A stretch of DNA of 64,000 nucleotides from Diphasiastrum complanatum (Eukaryota; Streptophyta; Lycopodiopsida; Lycopodiales; Lycopodiaceae). The notes under the pieces were generated by a model. The model saw only the letters and a program-made list of their open reading frames with translations. It was not told the origin of the DNA and did not search any database. Below, in pieces: positions 25,690 to 38,300 of the stretch (the first letter of the stretch is position 1; each line of letters starts with the position of its first letter). Both the position numbers and the translations under genes were made by a program. The stretch is taken from contig CM055093.1 in assembly GCA_029204225.1 (NCBI GenBank), positions 23,415,912 through 23,479,911 on the forward strand, in the 5' to 3' direction.

Positions 25690-28339
25690 TTTATCCCTCA
25701 TAAATCCGTTCTTTGAAAAGCATCAACCAAAATTCCAACTTCTTTTATGAACGTATACGATTTGTTACAATAGTATATTGCGCCAATGACCTATGAAACA
25801 ATAACCTTATATGAATTATAGATTGGTCTATTTGACGCCAGATGTATATATTGCAAAAAAGAAAAAGGTAATTCCCTTCTTTTGTCAAACTTTGAAAGGT
25901 GTGTTAGACCAGAACTTTGATCAAAGGCAATGGATATATTTAGAAAGCTGGTAATGTTACCATCTGAAGTTTTCCTTTCTATTTCCAAAAAGTCTAAAGG
26001 GTAGATCCAGTAAGGGTTTTCGGGGGTTCTTGTTTGTGTTTTATCCATGAAAAGCTCAATATTAGGATTATTGATGAAACATATGTCATCAATGTATTTG
26101 AAAGAATGTATGAAGTCATTCATTAAAGAGGTAAGGCCTAGTCTAGCAAGTCTCTTTATAAATTGTGACTCAAAGAAGGATAAATACCAATTACACCAGG
26201 TTGGTGAGCATGAAAAACCCATAGGTATACCACGTACTTGTTTCCAGGTTTTGTTTCCTAACCTGACGATACAATTGTTGATCAGGAAATCGTTCCATTG
26301 ATAGAGTGAATTTATATCAAGAGTTTGCCATTCATGTGATTGCTTTTAATCCCATGACCATTTGAAAACTTTGTGAATGTTATTCCATCTATAATAGAGT
26401 ATATCTCGTTTGGAATGTTTGAAGGCGTTTTTAATTGTCTTTTTCATGACAGTCTTTAGTCCTTCTAGACCGTCCAAAGGTATATTCTCGTAACATTTTG
26501 AAATATCTGCAACCCATAAATTGGTATTCAGGGGTGGTAGATTTCGATAGAAATCCATAGGTGACTCACATTGCCAATGTAAAATTGTGTCTGCTCTTAG
26601 GATACTCTTGTATGTATTTGCCTTAAGGCCTGCACCCTCCATGAGGAACGGTGACAACATACCCAGAGCTTCTGTGAGAAATTTGGCAAGTATAGTGAAG
26701 CAGCAATCGTGAGCATTGGTAATCTATCTAAATGAATCTTTGTGAATCATTACCCAAGAAATTTTTTGGTGAAAACTTAGTAATAGTGTCCATTATATAT
26801 GACAGCCTCAACAGAGTTAGATTGTTCATTGGGAAAAGGAGTAAAGTCTGTATTGTTAAGTCTTTGTATGGCCAACTTTCATACAAATTATTTACATATC
26901 AAACAGGGGTTGTGTTGTGCTTTATCGATACCATTTACGTAAAGAAAGTTGGTAAGCCATTGTAGTTCGTCATTGACAATCCTATTATTGTTAAGATTTG
27001 CAGCATTTCCATGAAGCCATTTAACCTTTCTGATGTAGCTCAAGGCAATATCTTTACAAAAACCAACATGCTCTATTTTTGTATTTTCGTCTAAACGTGC
27101 GTATGAAGGTAAACGTTTCATAAGCTTAAACCATCCATTATAAAGTTCGAAAGCGACTTCGTTCACATTAGATTGCCTTAAAGTAATATGGTTTAAGCCT
27201 TTCTCTAAAGATTTTTGTAAGGTGGGACTTTTGACAATACTACAATCTGTGCATATGACATGACCAAATTTTTTTGAGATGAATTTTTTGAGACGTTTGA
27301 AAGTAAGACATTGACAGGAATGTAGATTTTCTATATTGAATTCTCAAAAAACATCATAAGGAAAATACCATTCACTTTTAACACTTGGTAGATACGACCA
27401 GCCAAAGATAATATCATGAAAGAATTCGTCTACAATACCAAAAAGTCTGCGTAAAACCTGAGCATAAAAGTGCTTCACATGGATAGTCTCAAAAACTCTA
27501 TTACGGTAACATAAATGTAAAAAAAGTCTCCCCGTGTCGCTGCTAGTGGTGAGCTAGAGACAACTGGTCGCTGATATATTGATTTCCCTTCTAACTGCCC
27601 CATCTTCATCCTGGACATCAATTAGGATTTGTAAAAGTTCAGTTTTTTGATTGGTAGATCATATTTGGTACCACCGTTTTGTCTTTCTCTTCCTTTGAAA
27701 TCTGAAAACCGCTTTTTCTTTCATGTTCCTGATCCATACATGACTGAGTTCAGATTGTTAAGATTGAAAGCACCAGTTCTTTTGTTCGAAATCTGGAAGT
27801 ACTTATCTTGGAGGGTAGAAAACTAGGGCATTTTAGAAGGTGCTCTATTTCTCGGATGTTTTCGGCATCTCCCAAAGTGCAAGAAGTTTGGAAGAGGAAT
27901 CCTTGGCAAGTTCGATGGAAGTGTCAATCATGTATTGGCGGATAAAAAAAAAAGTAATGTGTGATTTCACTACATCCCTGGCAGGTTTATGAAGCCACAT
28001 GAAGAATGCATTCAACTGATTTTGGAGGGAAGCACCAAGAAAAAACTTGGCTAGGTTATTCATCATGAACCAGATAGCATGGTCAAACCAAATGGTGGAG
28101 GAGTTATTTTTGCATTTTTCACCACATCTACACTTGAAAAAAGGTCTTTTCCAGTTCCAGATTCTAGCTTGGTGTAGGTTCATTCTATTGAAGCCGATTT
28201 CAAAGTGGCCTCTGATTATGGCCCAAGTTTGCTTAGAGGGGCACCATGATGGCTCGAATTTGTTCATATGAATGATGGTATCAAAAGAAATAGGGGTCTC
28301 AAGTGAAGGATTTTTATGCATGGCGGCCAACTTGTACAC
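25690..28339 (-). pseudogene. Penelope-type reverse transcriptase, decayed
   Basis: On the minus strand a long RT-like protein can be followed with few breaks. Blocks in order: a Cys-rich N-terminal part (CRCGEKC near 28125); a Cys-Gln-Cys plus GHVICTDCSIV block near 27325-27230; an IDKA block ending CLICK near 26930-26890. After a frameshift come RT motif A (VADISKCYENIPLDG, about 26517-26473), motif B (RGIPMGFSCSPTW, about 26232-26196), motif C (YIDDICFINN, about 26099-26068) and a LEIERKT/FLNISIAF segment. A DKRRELPF...SNRPIY block follows and readable homology continues past a stop at 25791 to about 25690. This layout, with a DK-A motif before the RT core and YIDD followed by a short linker and DKR, is that of Penelope-like elements common in invertebrates and found in some plants. 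It is neither LTR nor L1 RT. Stops at 26346, 26888 and within 27350-27560 kill it. No GIY-YIG endonuclease was recognised. Confidence 0.7.
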
Positions 28340-28535
28340 TTGTATTTTTTTTTTCTGTCAATTGAGTCATCATGATCTAGAGATCAATAGGGATGGGTGC
28401 AAGAAAATTGACAAAAGGTAGACTCCAAAGTTTATAAGACGTGAGGGTGGATTTGTACTCAGTAATTCTATCAGGGGGGGGGGGGGTGTGTCATTATGTT
28501 AAATAACAAATCGCTTAGTAAAATCTTATAATCAT

Positions 28536-28686
<151 letters not shown>

Positions 28687-28809
28687 GCCGCTATTGTTTG
28701 TTTGATTCTGATAAAATCCGTGTGCAACTTGTAGGATAAATGAACGAAGGTTGTGAATATCATGTTTGAAAACCCCAACCAACAAGTAGTGACTCCGGAT
28801 TTGTACGAA

Positions 28810-29900
28810 ACAATGTTTCATATAGAACTCTGGAAAATGAAAGCACATTTGCCAGAAGGAAGAGATTGGCCCGTAGGAGACAAGCCAAGAATAGGGCTTT
28901 GCCAGTACGTAGTTTAGGCACTATGTGTGTGTCCCTACGTAGCAATGGTACATTGACTTTAGATGCCAGTGTACAGTCACTTAGAAGTGGTGCAATGGAG
29001 CACATTGGGAGTAGTGAAACCGGTGTGGCTGTAGGCACGCCTCCGCATAGCTATCATCCATTGACATCACGTCATGTCATGGTACCATCGCCTCAACATC
29101 TTGTTGTAGAGTTTGTTGGAAATAGTGCATTTCCATCAAATTGTAAGAGTCTGTCCACCCAGTTTAGGTCATCCAAGGTAGAGTAGCAACTGAGAGGGTA
29201 GAGCTGGTTAATCCGAAATTGTTCGTAGTAATCCTTCATACATGACTCCTGAAGTGGAATCCAAAAGTGAGAGGAGGATGAGGATTCGTCACAGGTCTTT
29301 GGCAAAACGTAAAGCCAAGGCTTTGCAATTTACCATTCAGGAAGAGGATACACGTTTGGGTCCCATGACGATATTAGAAGAGAGAATGATATATTGGGTG
29401 TAGGGGGTCGATTACCATGTTAGATTGGATTCGATGTCCAATGTTGATGTAATGGAGGGGGTAGACTCAACGACCACAAAGTTTGTTACACCCGAGCATG
29501 TGCATAATCACCCATCATATAGGACTCTGAAAGTAGAATCCATATTTGCTAGGAGTAGAAGGTTGAATCGTTGGTTTCAAGCTAAGCAAAGACATCAGAC
29601 CTTGCTTTTGTCTTCACAAAACCCCGTAGTCACAGAAGTCTTGCATTCTAGATGAGGTCTTTTTGAAGTAGCTAGATCGCTTCAAACAGTAGCATGTCAT
29701 GATCTTGGAGAGATGGAGTTTGTGTGCAGTCATTGTTCGGCCCTAAGATGGAAAGTAGAAAGAAATGGCTGTTTCTGTTGCATGAAAGGCAAGGTGCAGT
29801 TGCCTTTGATCAATGCCTCTTTATCTCCTTAATTTGTACATGTCTTCTGATGACATGGGAGCTCATTTTAGAAAACAATGTATGAGTTGTTGTCAAAAGC
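28810..29900 (+). pseudogene. Helitron Rep/helicase N-terminal fragment 1
   Basis: An Arg-rich repeated N-terminal region (FARRKRLARRRQAKNRAL near 28850-28910, a diverged second copy near 29540-29600) is followed from the ATG at 29713 by MEFVCSHCSALRWK, FCCMKGKVQLPL. This Cys-rich block is the Helitron_like_N zinc region that precedes the Rep nuclease. The frame then breaks near 29830. Rep and helicase domains are absent. Helitrons are rolling-circle DNA transposons. Confidence 0.7.
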
Positions 29901-31129
29901 TTCAGAGCATATGCTATAATACACGGCCCTATCAGCCAGTTTTAATCCCCTCCTTCATAGAAAGTTTCTATGGATCTTAAAATGCAACATGATTTACACA
30001 AAAAGAAGGGAAAGCTTGATAACTAGTCTGTACATCATAATTAAGACCATGAAAAGTACTATGCTAAAGTTTGATTTGGGATGGTTCATCACTTATGGAC
30101 CTCGCCAAGTGATGATAAACTCCTAAACTTGGGCGATTTAAGCATCTTTGATTGTTGATTAGAAGCATGAAAAATTGAAGGGAGGTGAAGGATCTCCCAT
30201 GCTTTGTACAAACATTGAAGGACTTGGCTCACAAAGGTTCGATAATGAAGTGTGTGACTATTTTATTCTTAAGAAATATGCAGCCCCCATAAGCATTTTT
30301 GTAACTTGGCAGACAGATTGGCATGCTCACCTCATTAATGATTTTAAGTTTTGGATTAGGTAACAGTTTTTGAGATTAGGTAACAGTTTTGTCTAAAATT
30401 AGGAATTTTTGACAGGATAACACTTCTTCTTTGATGCTCACAAAAGACAATTTTCAAAAAGAATTTGAAAAACTTTACATTCAATAATAGTTTCGTCTAA
30501 AATGAAAACAAATTCGATACAATAAAATTTCAAAACTTGCTTTTCTTTATCATTACCAAGCATCTAGAAGTCCAAGTGGCCTTATTGCCTAAAGAATTTC
30601 CCATCCCATTACCTAAGCCTTACATTTCCTAAAATTCGATGTTGAACACTCTTTTCTAAGTTGATTAATTAGACAAGTGTTGAACCTAAGGTCGGGCACC
30701 TTAAACTATATATATAGATATATATTTGAAAGCATTATAGTTTCAAGGATTGTAGGGCGTTAACCTACAAAAAATGCTTATGGAGGTTGGGGGGGGGGGG
30801 GGGGGGGGGGGGGGGGCGGGGGTGGATGTCATCGTGTAATTTTTGTAACATATTTTTCCTCCTAATGCAATCATCTTTTGCATTAATATTGGGCTTCATT
30901 TTGTTTCAGGCAGTTAAGAAATGCAAAAGGCAATCGACATTATTTTGTTATGGGTAATTGCGAATCAAGACTTTTCAGCAATTGAAATATTACAATATCG
31001 ATAACAGTTTGGGCAAACACAAATTTGAATCCATTTGAAGTGGGCTTTAACAAATAGCTATAATACCCTTAAGCTTATGAAAATTTTAGAATTAAAAAAA
31101 AACATAAAATCTACATACATGAAATCTCA
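29901..31129. other. Between Helitron fragments; poly-G tract
   Basis: AT-rich DNA with no supported gene. It contains a run of about 28 Gs at 30789-30816 with G-rich continuation, likely unstable or G-quadruplex-forming. Probably decayed transposon sequence. Confidence 0.45.
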
Positions 31130-31696
31130 ACCTTGCTTTTGTCTTCGTAAAACCCCATAGTCACATAAGCCTCACATTCTAGACGGGTAGCTAGATCGCT
31201 TCAAACACTAGCATGTCCGGATATTGGAGAGATGGAGTTTGTGTGCAGTCATTGTTCGACCCTAAGATGGAAAGCAGAAAGAAATAACTCTTTTTGTTGC
31301 ATGAAAGGAAAGGTGTGTTTGCCTTTGATGCCACCACCACCTCTTTATCTCCTTAATTTGTACACATCTTCTGATGACGTGGGAGCTCATTTTAGAAAAC
31401 ACGTTCGGAGTTATAATAACTCCTTGGCCTTTGCATCTCTTGGGGTGAATCTAGATAGATCCACTGCCAACTTCGATTTGATGGATATGTTTTGTTTCGG
31501 CACTGAGGTGTACATCTGCAGTGTTCTGTGGCTGATTAGGAGGTGGAAGGATTTTTTATACCTCCAGCAAAGGTGTGGATATTTTTTTCCACAAAAGAAA
31601 CGGTTATTTCTAGATGCTGAGATGTTGATTAGTAATGTGAGTTGTGCTTATAAGAATGTCAGTGCTATCAAACTTAATGCCTTGAAGCAATGCTAG
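31130..31696 (+). pseudogene. Helitron N-terminal fragment 2
   Basis: From the ATG at 31232 an open frame of 154 codons repeats the block of fragment 1 and extends it. It reads MEFVCSHCSTLRWKAE, FCCMKGKV, LPLMPPPPLYLLNLY, then SYNNSLAFASLGVNLDRS, the conserved start of Helitron replicases. The next 60 residues are not recognisable and a stop ends it at 31696. Homology to fragment 1 also extends upstream to about 31130. Rep and helicase domains are missing. Confidence 0.75.
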
Positions 31697-31980
31697 AGAA
31701 TCTGGTGTATTCGCAGGTTCTGTTATGTGATTTATCACTTCATTTGTTGTCCATGTATTAAAAAATTATAATATGAATTTGTTGCTACGTTATTTTTTAA
31801 GTTCAATTGATATACACACTTTGTTTTTTGAGATGGATCTATGCATACATGCATACACACACACATAAGAATACATATATACATAAATGTACATAGACAC
31901 ATCTACACACACATACGAACATTGTCCCTACCACCTTTGACCTTTGGCCGCTCGCCATCGGGTTTTGGATCAATGCACAT

Positions 31981-32239
<259 letters not shown>

Positions 32240-32570
32240 TTGCTAGCACAAAATCAAGGCAAATGTTTTACTGGAGGTGTGAGTGCCATAAAGTGAAGGT
32301 AGACAGACATCTCGTTCTTCTTTGCCAACATGACAACATTAGCATCTACAAATGCATCCAATTTGTAAAGTTTGCCAAGTCTAATGTCCTCTAGTTTTAG
32401 ACACCTAAACACCTGCAAATGAAGTCACACAACACCAATGTCCAATGGAATTGACTCACTTTGAATTCTAGAATCAATGCTTGCTAAGATCCAATCTACA
32501 CTAGATTTAGATAAAAAAAATGTGATTAAAATGGAATCAGAAGCAAGGATTTAACTCATTTCATCATTTA

Positions 32571-33600
32571 GGCTTTGATACCATATAAAAATAGCAACAA
32601 AAAATGATCCTAAATCACTTGAAATGATGAGAAAAGTAATAGATTATGATTCTATAAGATTAGCACAATTTGCACCATCAAAATCTACCTAAATCTATGC
32701 TTAAATTTCACTAAATGGCCCAAATCCTTGCATATGGCTTCACGCGTGTGAGTGTATGGCCTTCCACAGTCTAAGCACAGTACAATAGACCCACATTTAA
32801 TCCAATAATAATTAGAAATCACAAGTACTCAAAGAATTACAAACATAGAGACTAATTGCACCAATATGAGAGGAAAATCACATAATTGCTTGATTGATTT
32901 GGGTGATAGATCATTCATCAATTTGTTGGATAATGATGTCTTTTCATGTTGTGAGCAATTTGTAAACACATTATGAGAATAAGTGAATCATCCTTCAAGG
33001 ACACTTATATCCATACTGATGTATTTAGCCTCATTAGATCTGAGATTGGCATGGTAATCAAGCATGAAGATACAATGCAAACTCTTTGTCATTATAACAT
33101 GCATAATCTTGCCAATCTTGATCTGCCTAATTTTGAGATCTTGGTAACATGATGATAGATCTTTGTGATCTTTTTGAATCAAGAATGACTCTTGATTTCC
33201 TCATGAAGTTGCAGCCTTTTTCAAGGAGGAAGAGCTTTGGGATCAACCATGTTCTTCAAGGATGGAATAAATCAAGGCAAAAGTGCTCAAATGGTGGAAA
33301 GCTCTTCTTGGTCTTGGAAATGTCTTTCAACCAAAGAAGCCTTATCTTGGCTATGGAGATCTTGCTGCAATTTCAGGTTTGTTGACTGGTTTTCTCATCA
33401 ACTCTATGCCAAAGGATCAACTTGAGAAGCTATTTTCGGCTACTTAAGATTTGGAGAGAACTAGCACACTCATCAAGCTGGTTTTTGAGGAGTGTGAAGA
33501 AAAGGCAAAATCTAGCTTGAGTATTTTACAATTTCATGTACGTATGTAAATCTCACATGTGTGGAGCATGTTCCCACGTGTGGAGGGTAGGCATAATCAT
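32571..33600 (-). mobile_element. Copia primer-binding site and LTR, reverse orientation
   Basis: On the minus strand TGGTATCAAAGCC (32583-32571) matches a Copia primer-binding site. The DNA at higher coordinates should then be the 5' LTR. It contains a CACGCGTGTG motif near 32740 and CACATGTGTGG/CACGTGTGG motifs near 33555-33585, like the LTR at 691-1379. The outer end of the LTR could not be fixed, so the right limit is approximate. No gag is readable downstream on the minus strand; the compound microsatellite occupies the leader. Confidence 0.5.
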
Positions 33601-34454
33601 TTTAATTCATTTATGTTGAGTCAATAGGCCTTAAACTTAAGTTTTGGGGGTCCTATGCCAAAAATACCCACATGTTTGTAGGTGATTAGGCCAAAAGTAG
33701 CTTTGACTTAGCTTGAAGAAGTGTAGGCCTTTGATATTTGGCATGATGATAGAGGGCTAATGACATGCCTTTTGATGTTGTAATGTGACCAATCACAAGA
33801 GAGAGATGCATCATAAATGGTCCAATCAATGTAGGAGATGACAACTTTAGGACCAACCAAATTTAGAGGTGCTATGTAAATGATCCAATCATTTTACTTG
33901 CTTACTACTCCTCTTGGATCTCTCATATACTTTTTGGTCTATTCTCTCTATACCCAAATGTGTGTGCAGATTTTCTCTCTCTACCCAAGAGCAACATGCT
34001 TGGTTTTGCCTCTCATAGTGAATTTTACTTTGTTTTTTCATGTGGATGTGAAAAACTGGCTTCTCTTTGGATGATCTGAACTTTTGTTGTAGATGAGCTC
34101 TTGCTTTGATTCAAAGCTTGATAAATAGCCCTTGATAATCTGATTTGATCTTCATAGATGCATCTTGTGCAACCTCACATGCATGGAGGTCATTGTAGAT
34201 CTTTGCATGGTCCTCAAATCTCAAATTTTGACTGGAGGATCAAGCACGTATCCTCCACCTCAAGTTGTTGTACTCTACCCGAATGTGCTGACTAGTTGCG
34301 TATGGCGTGTAGACTTGCTACTTGCAATCCCCTACAAAATGGGAGGTTTTAGGTTAGCAAGTGTGGAACATACTTAATGCATTCCAAATTCAAAGCCTTC
34401 TAATTGGTACATGTCTACTTGTAAGAAGAAGTTTTACAACTCGGAGATGCAAAA
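33601..34454. other. Unrecognised intergenic DNA
   Basis: No gene or domain supported. It may contain the outer part of the Copia LTR. Confidence 0.35.
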
Positions 34455-34799
34455 ATTTTGAGCTCAGCAAAGTTGCCAAAATCCCTACACCAACCTAGCT
34501 AATTTGTAAACTTTGTGAGCTAAGTAGATGAGCTTATGGAATCCCTCTACCAATGGACAAGGGCAAACGATTTTGGGCTCAGCTAAGTTGCCAAAATCTC
34601 TCCCCCAACATAGCTAATTTGTAAACTTTGTGAGCTAAGCGGATGAGCTTATGGAATCCCTCTACCAACGGACAAGGGCAAACGATTTTGGGCTCAACTA
34701 AGTTGCCAAAATCTCTCCACCAACATAGCTAATTTGTAAACTTTGTGAGCTAAGCGGATGAGCTCATAAAATCCCTCTACCAACAGACAAGGGCAAACG
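34455..34799. repeat. 115-bp tandem repeat, three copies
   Basis: Units 34455-34569, 34570-34684 and 34685-34799 are each exactly 115 bp and differ by only a few substitutions. The array ends about 540 bp before the MTERF2 start codon. Confidence 0.93.
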
Positions 34800-35339
34800 A
34801 TTTGGCAGATTAACTGCCCCAAACCGATTTGACAATGTACTATAACAAGAAGGTTAGCAAGGGGCGTCGAAATCCTGACGACACAAGTACCAAAGGGGGA
34901 ACATAGATGGTGAAACAACAACGCCGCAGATAAGGCATGCCATCGAGATGAGGAAGTCCTTTGAGGATGTTCCCATGGAAAAGGACAAACCATTGCATGA
35001 CAAGCATTGGCGTGAATGTCGAATGCGACGAGAATTGCACGTGAATGCACATGAGTTGCCAAGGAGAACGTCAAGCTACCAGGGACTTCTCTAACTCCTA
35101 GGGCCGAATAAGTGCAAGTTCTTATGGCACATGTGAGGTGCGCCGTGCATTGTGTGCCAGCTCAAGATGCCAAGAGGGGGGCATGTGATCTGCAATCTAA
35201 ACCCTAGCCTTCTTGGGTCATTTGGGCCAATTATTTATTATATCACCCTAAAAGTGATCTTAAGATAAGAGGCTATCCTTTTATCTTCATTGCTGCAGGA
35301 AAGCGTTTCTTTATCCTCAAAGAAAGGTGATATTTGGAG
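34800..35339 (+). promoter_or_regulatory. MTERF2 upstream region
   Basis: 540 bp between the 115-bp repeats and the ATG at 35340. It must hold at least the proximal 5' UTR and probably the promoter. No convincing TATA box was seen. A CTGCAG followed by GAAAG near 35293-35299 could be the acceptor of a 5' UTR intron, which cannot be decided from sequence alone. Confidence 0.35.
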
Positions 35340-38300
35340 ATGGAGATGGCGGTGAAAACGCGCATCTGGCACAGCAGCTCAGTGAAGATGGAGGCAAGAG
35401 CAGCCGGCAATGCTCTATCAGTGTTCTTCGCTGGCCCTTTGCTAAATTCTGCACCATTTCATCCCTTGAATCTGCCGAAATTGGAAGCAACAGGAGCTTT
35501 TCACTGCATATCATCGTCGTCTTCTTCTTCTTCAAGAAGCTGTTCGCCTAACGTGTCAATGTTCGATATATCTCAGGTAAATCGGCCGCATTCTTACAAG
35601 AAGATGAATAGGCTGGATGCTTGTTTATTTTGTTCGAAAATTTGTGTCATTGCAAGAATCAGAGGTGGAGTCAGAAGCTGTTGCACATTAGAAGTTAGAT
35701 CTGGAGCATGTGCTGATTCGTCTTTACAGGCCGGGGCTGAAGAAATCATGAAAAGTGAGAATGAAAAGCCATTAAATACTAAGCGATTGAAGGAAGGTAC
35801 TATTATAGACCACAATGAAAAGGCTTGTGCAAGATCCATAGCGGGTGATAATATTCATATATACGGCGCTCAAGAAACTATGGACAGTCGAAATGAAAAG
35901 CCATTAAGCATGAAGCAATGGAAGGAAGGTAGCATTATGGATTTCGATGTGAAGGCTTGTGCAAAATCTATAGCAGATAGTAATGTTCGTTTAGATACGG
36001 CTGTTTTAAACAAAGGAGCCGTCAGAATATCTCCTGAGACGGATTCAGAGCTCTCAATGGAGAAGGAGGGGATAACGCAGCGTGGAATGAGTGTATCAAC
36101 CCCAGGTCTGAAAACGAGCAAATATTATACTGGAAAAAGTACTTCAGCGAGCATATATTATAAAGAAAAAAGTGCATCAGCTAGCAGGTATCATGAACAA
36201 AAAAGTACATCGGTGACTCCTGAAGATGAGATGTTACCAGGCAATCCAGATGCCTTTGCATTGAGAATCAGCAAAGGTATACGCGCACCGAGGACATTGG
36301 CTCGGAGTTCATCCATAGATGGAAGACAGAATGCAAAGCTGCACGACATAGAGAGCTGTACGGAACCTATTATTTGTGAAAAGGGTATTGAAGCAACTCC
36401 TTCCGAGATCGAGCAAGCAGAGGATTACCTTAGCAACTGTTTCATCAAAATGAGAAAGGATCATGACAAAGAAACAGTTCTGAGGAGATTATTAAGAGAA
36501 AGGCGAGAGGCTAGTTGGGTAAACCCTAAACCCTCAGGTAATTCCGAGACTGACATTGCAAACGTGGGTGTGTTTTACAAGGATACCACAAGCTTGTCGG
36601 ACATTGAAGAAAATTCTCGAATCCATAAAGATATGGTTGCTTTCCAGCGATCATTATCATCCAAAAGGGAGAGTGTAGCCAAAGTCTTGCAAGATGCAAT
36701 GCGAGCTTCTAAAATAGGGCCTGAATACTCAAAACAGGTTATTGCGAGCATGCCGTTATTTGTAGACCGAATACTGATGAAAGCAGTGGCTCTTAAACGA
36801 AAACCTACATACGCGGCTTTGTCATTTTCTGCCAGAGCAAGACTTATTATTGACAGAAGCAAAGTGGTTGAGATAGTCAAGTAAGCACGCCAATTCCCAC
36901 ATCCTTATATATGGGAGTGAGATATGGTTGCTGACCCTAAGAGTTGGTCTTTCACTGCTGAATCTGTAAGTTGCACCAATGCTAATTTGTAGAGAGGACA
37001 AAGAATTACTAATTTAACCTGAAATAAATTTGCGATTTGCTAGTTTTTGGACCTGTCTCTATGTTATAAATCATGTTAAGAGTTATTGACTTGTTTGCAG
37101 TTAGTAGTTAGTAATATTTTTGAAGAGTGAGCATGAAGTATTAAGTAGTTAAAAGGTATTGTTTAGTTACCAATAAAATTTATGTCTTAGCATTGAACTT
37201 TTTTACCGGTTTTTGAATGAATGATAAATCACAACATTGACATTGAGAATTTTATAGCATTTTGTTCAGGGCATTGATGCCAGATAGTAACATCAAGAAC
37301 AAGGAATTAGGATTCGAGACCTGGGTAACTGTAATTGCATAACACATATTCTTCTACATCCATGTCCCATTGTAAAACTATAAAGTTATGATTATCCATT
37401 ATGAGAAAAATGTTAGTCACCAAGTTGTGGTGCTTTTGTAAATGGATGTAAATAATAAGTGACGTGAAGTGCTTATATTTGGTTTAGGGGTGGGTCATAC
37501 TAGGGGCTATTGGATTGACCTCCTCAAATGCAGGAGTTGACTCATCAAAGGGGCACATGTCATAGGCTCATATGATATATGGAACACTTGGTGCAATCTA
37601 TGTTGCATCGGAATGATGTTCCGGACATTTAGCTTTTAAGAACGAGTGTTCTGGAACATCAGAATGTTGATGAAAAAAACTGGAAATTATTTTGTAATTG
37701 TTGCGGAACCTGAATATGAGGCACACTTTTCTTGGAGATTCTTGAGGTTGTGGAGCGAGCAATAGTTTGCAAAAATTCATGTGTGAGCACTCTATGTCAA
37801 GGTAGTGATCTAGAGAAGGTGATTGTAGCACATAGAAGATGGAAAAAGTGAGTGTGTGGAGATTTGCAAACAAACACCTATATGAGACTTTTTTTTCACC
37901 TTTTTTTTCAGTGCTTTGTTTGAAGGCTATATTGCATCATTTTGAGTGAATTTTGTTGCTAGAATTGGTTGTCAAGTTGCTAGGGAGAGAGTGATTGCAT
38001 ATTCCCAAGCTTCTTTTGGCTTAGGTGGTCACCATCAACATTCATGTGGTTGATGTGCATGAGGCCCTTTTGCATAATTTTTTATTCTAGGGGGTAGGGT
38101 TTAGAGATTTAGGGTGCATCCATTGGCATTATGGTTTAGGGTTTGGCGGCTAGTTAGGCACATGGAGAGAGATGGTATGCCTAGGCAGGTGAACCTTGAG
38201 GAGTGCCTTAGATCCGTACTACAACAGGCCATGCACAGATAGAGGCTGCAGTTGATGAAGAGATATTTTTAGAGTACCATCAGGAGTTGGCACGACATGA

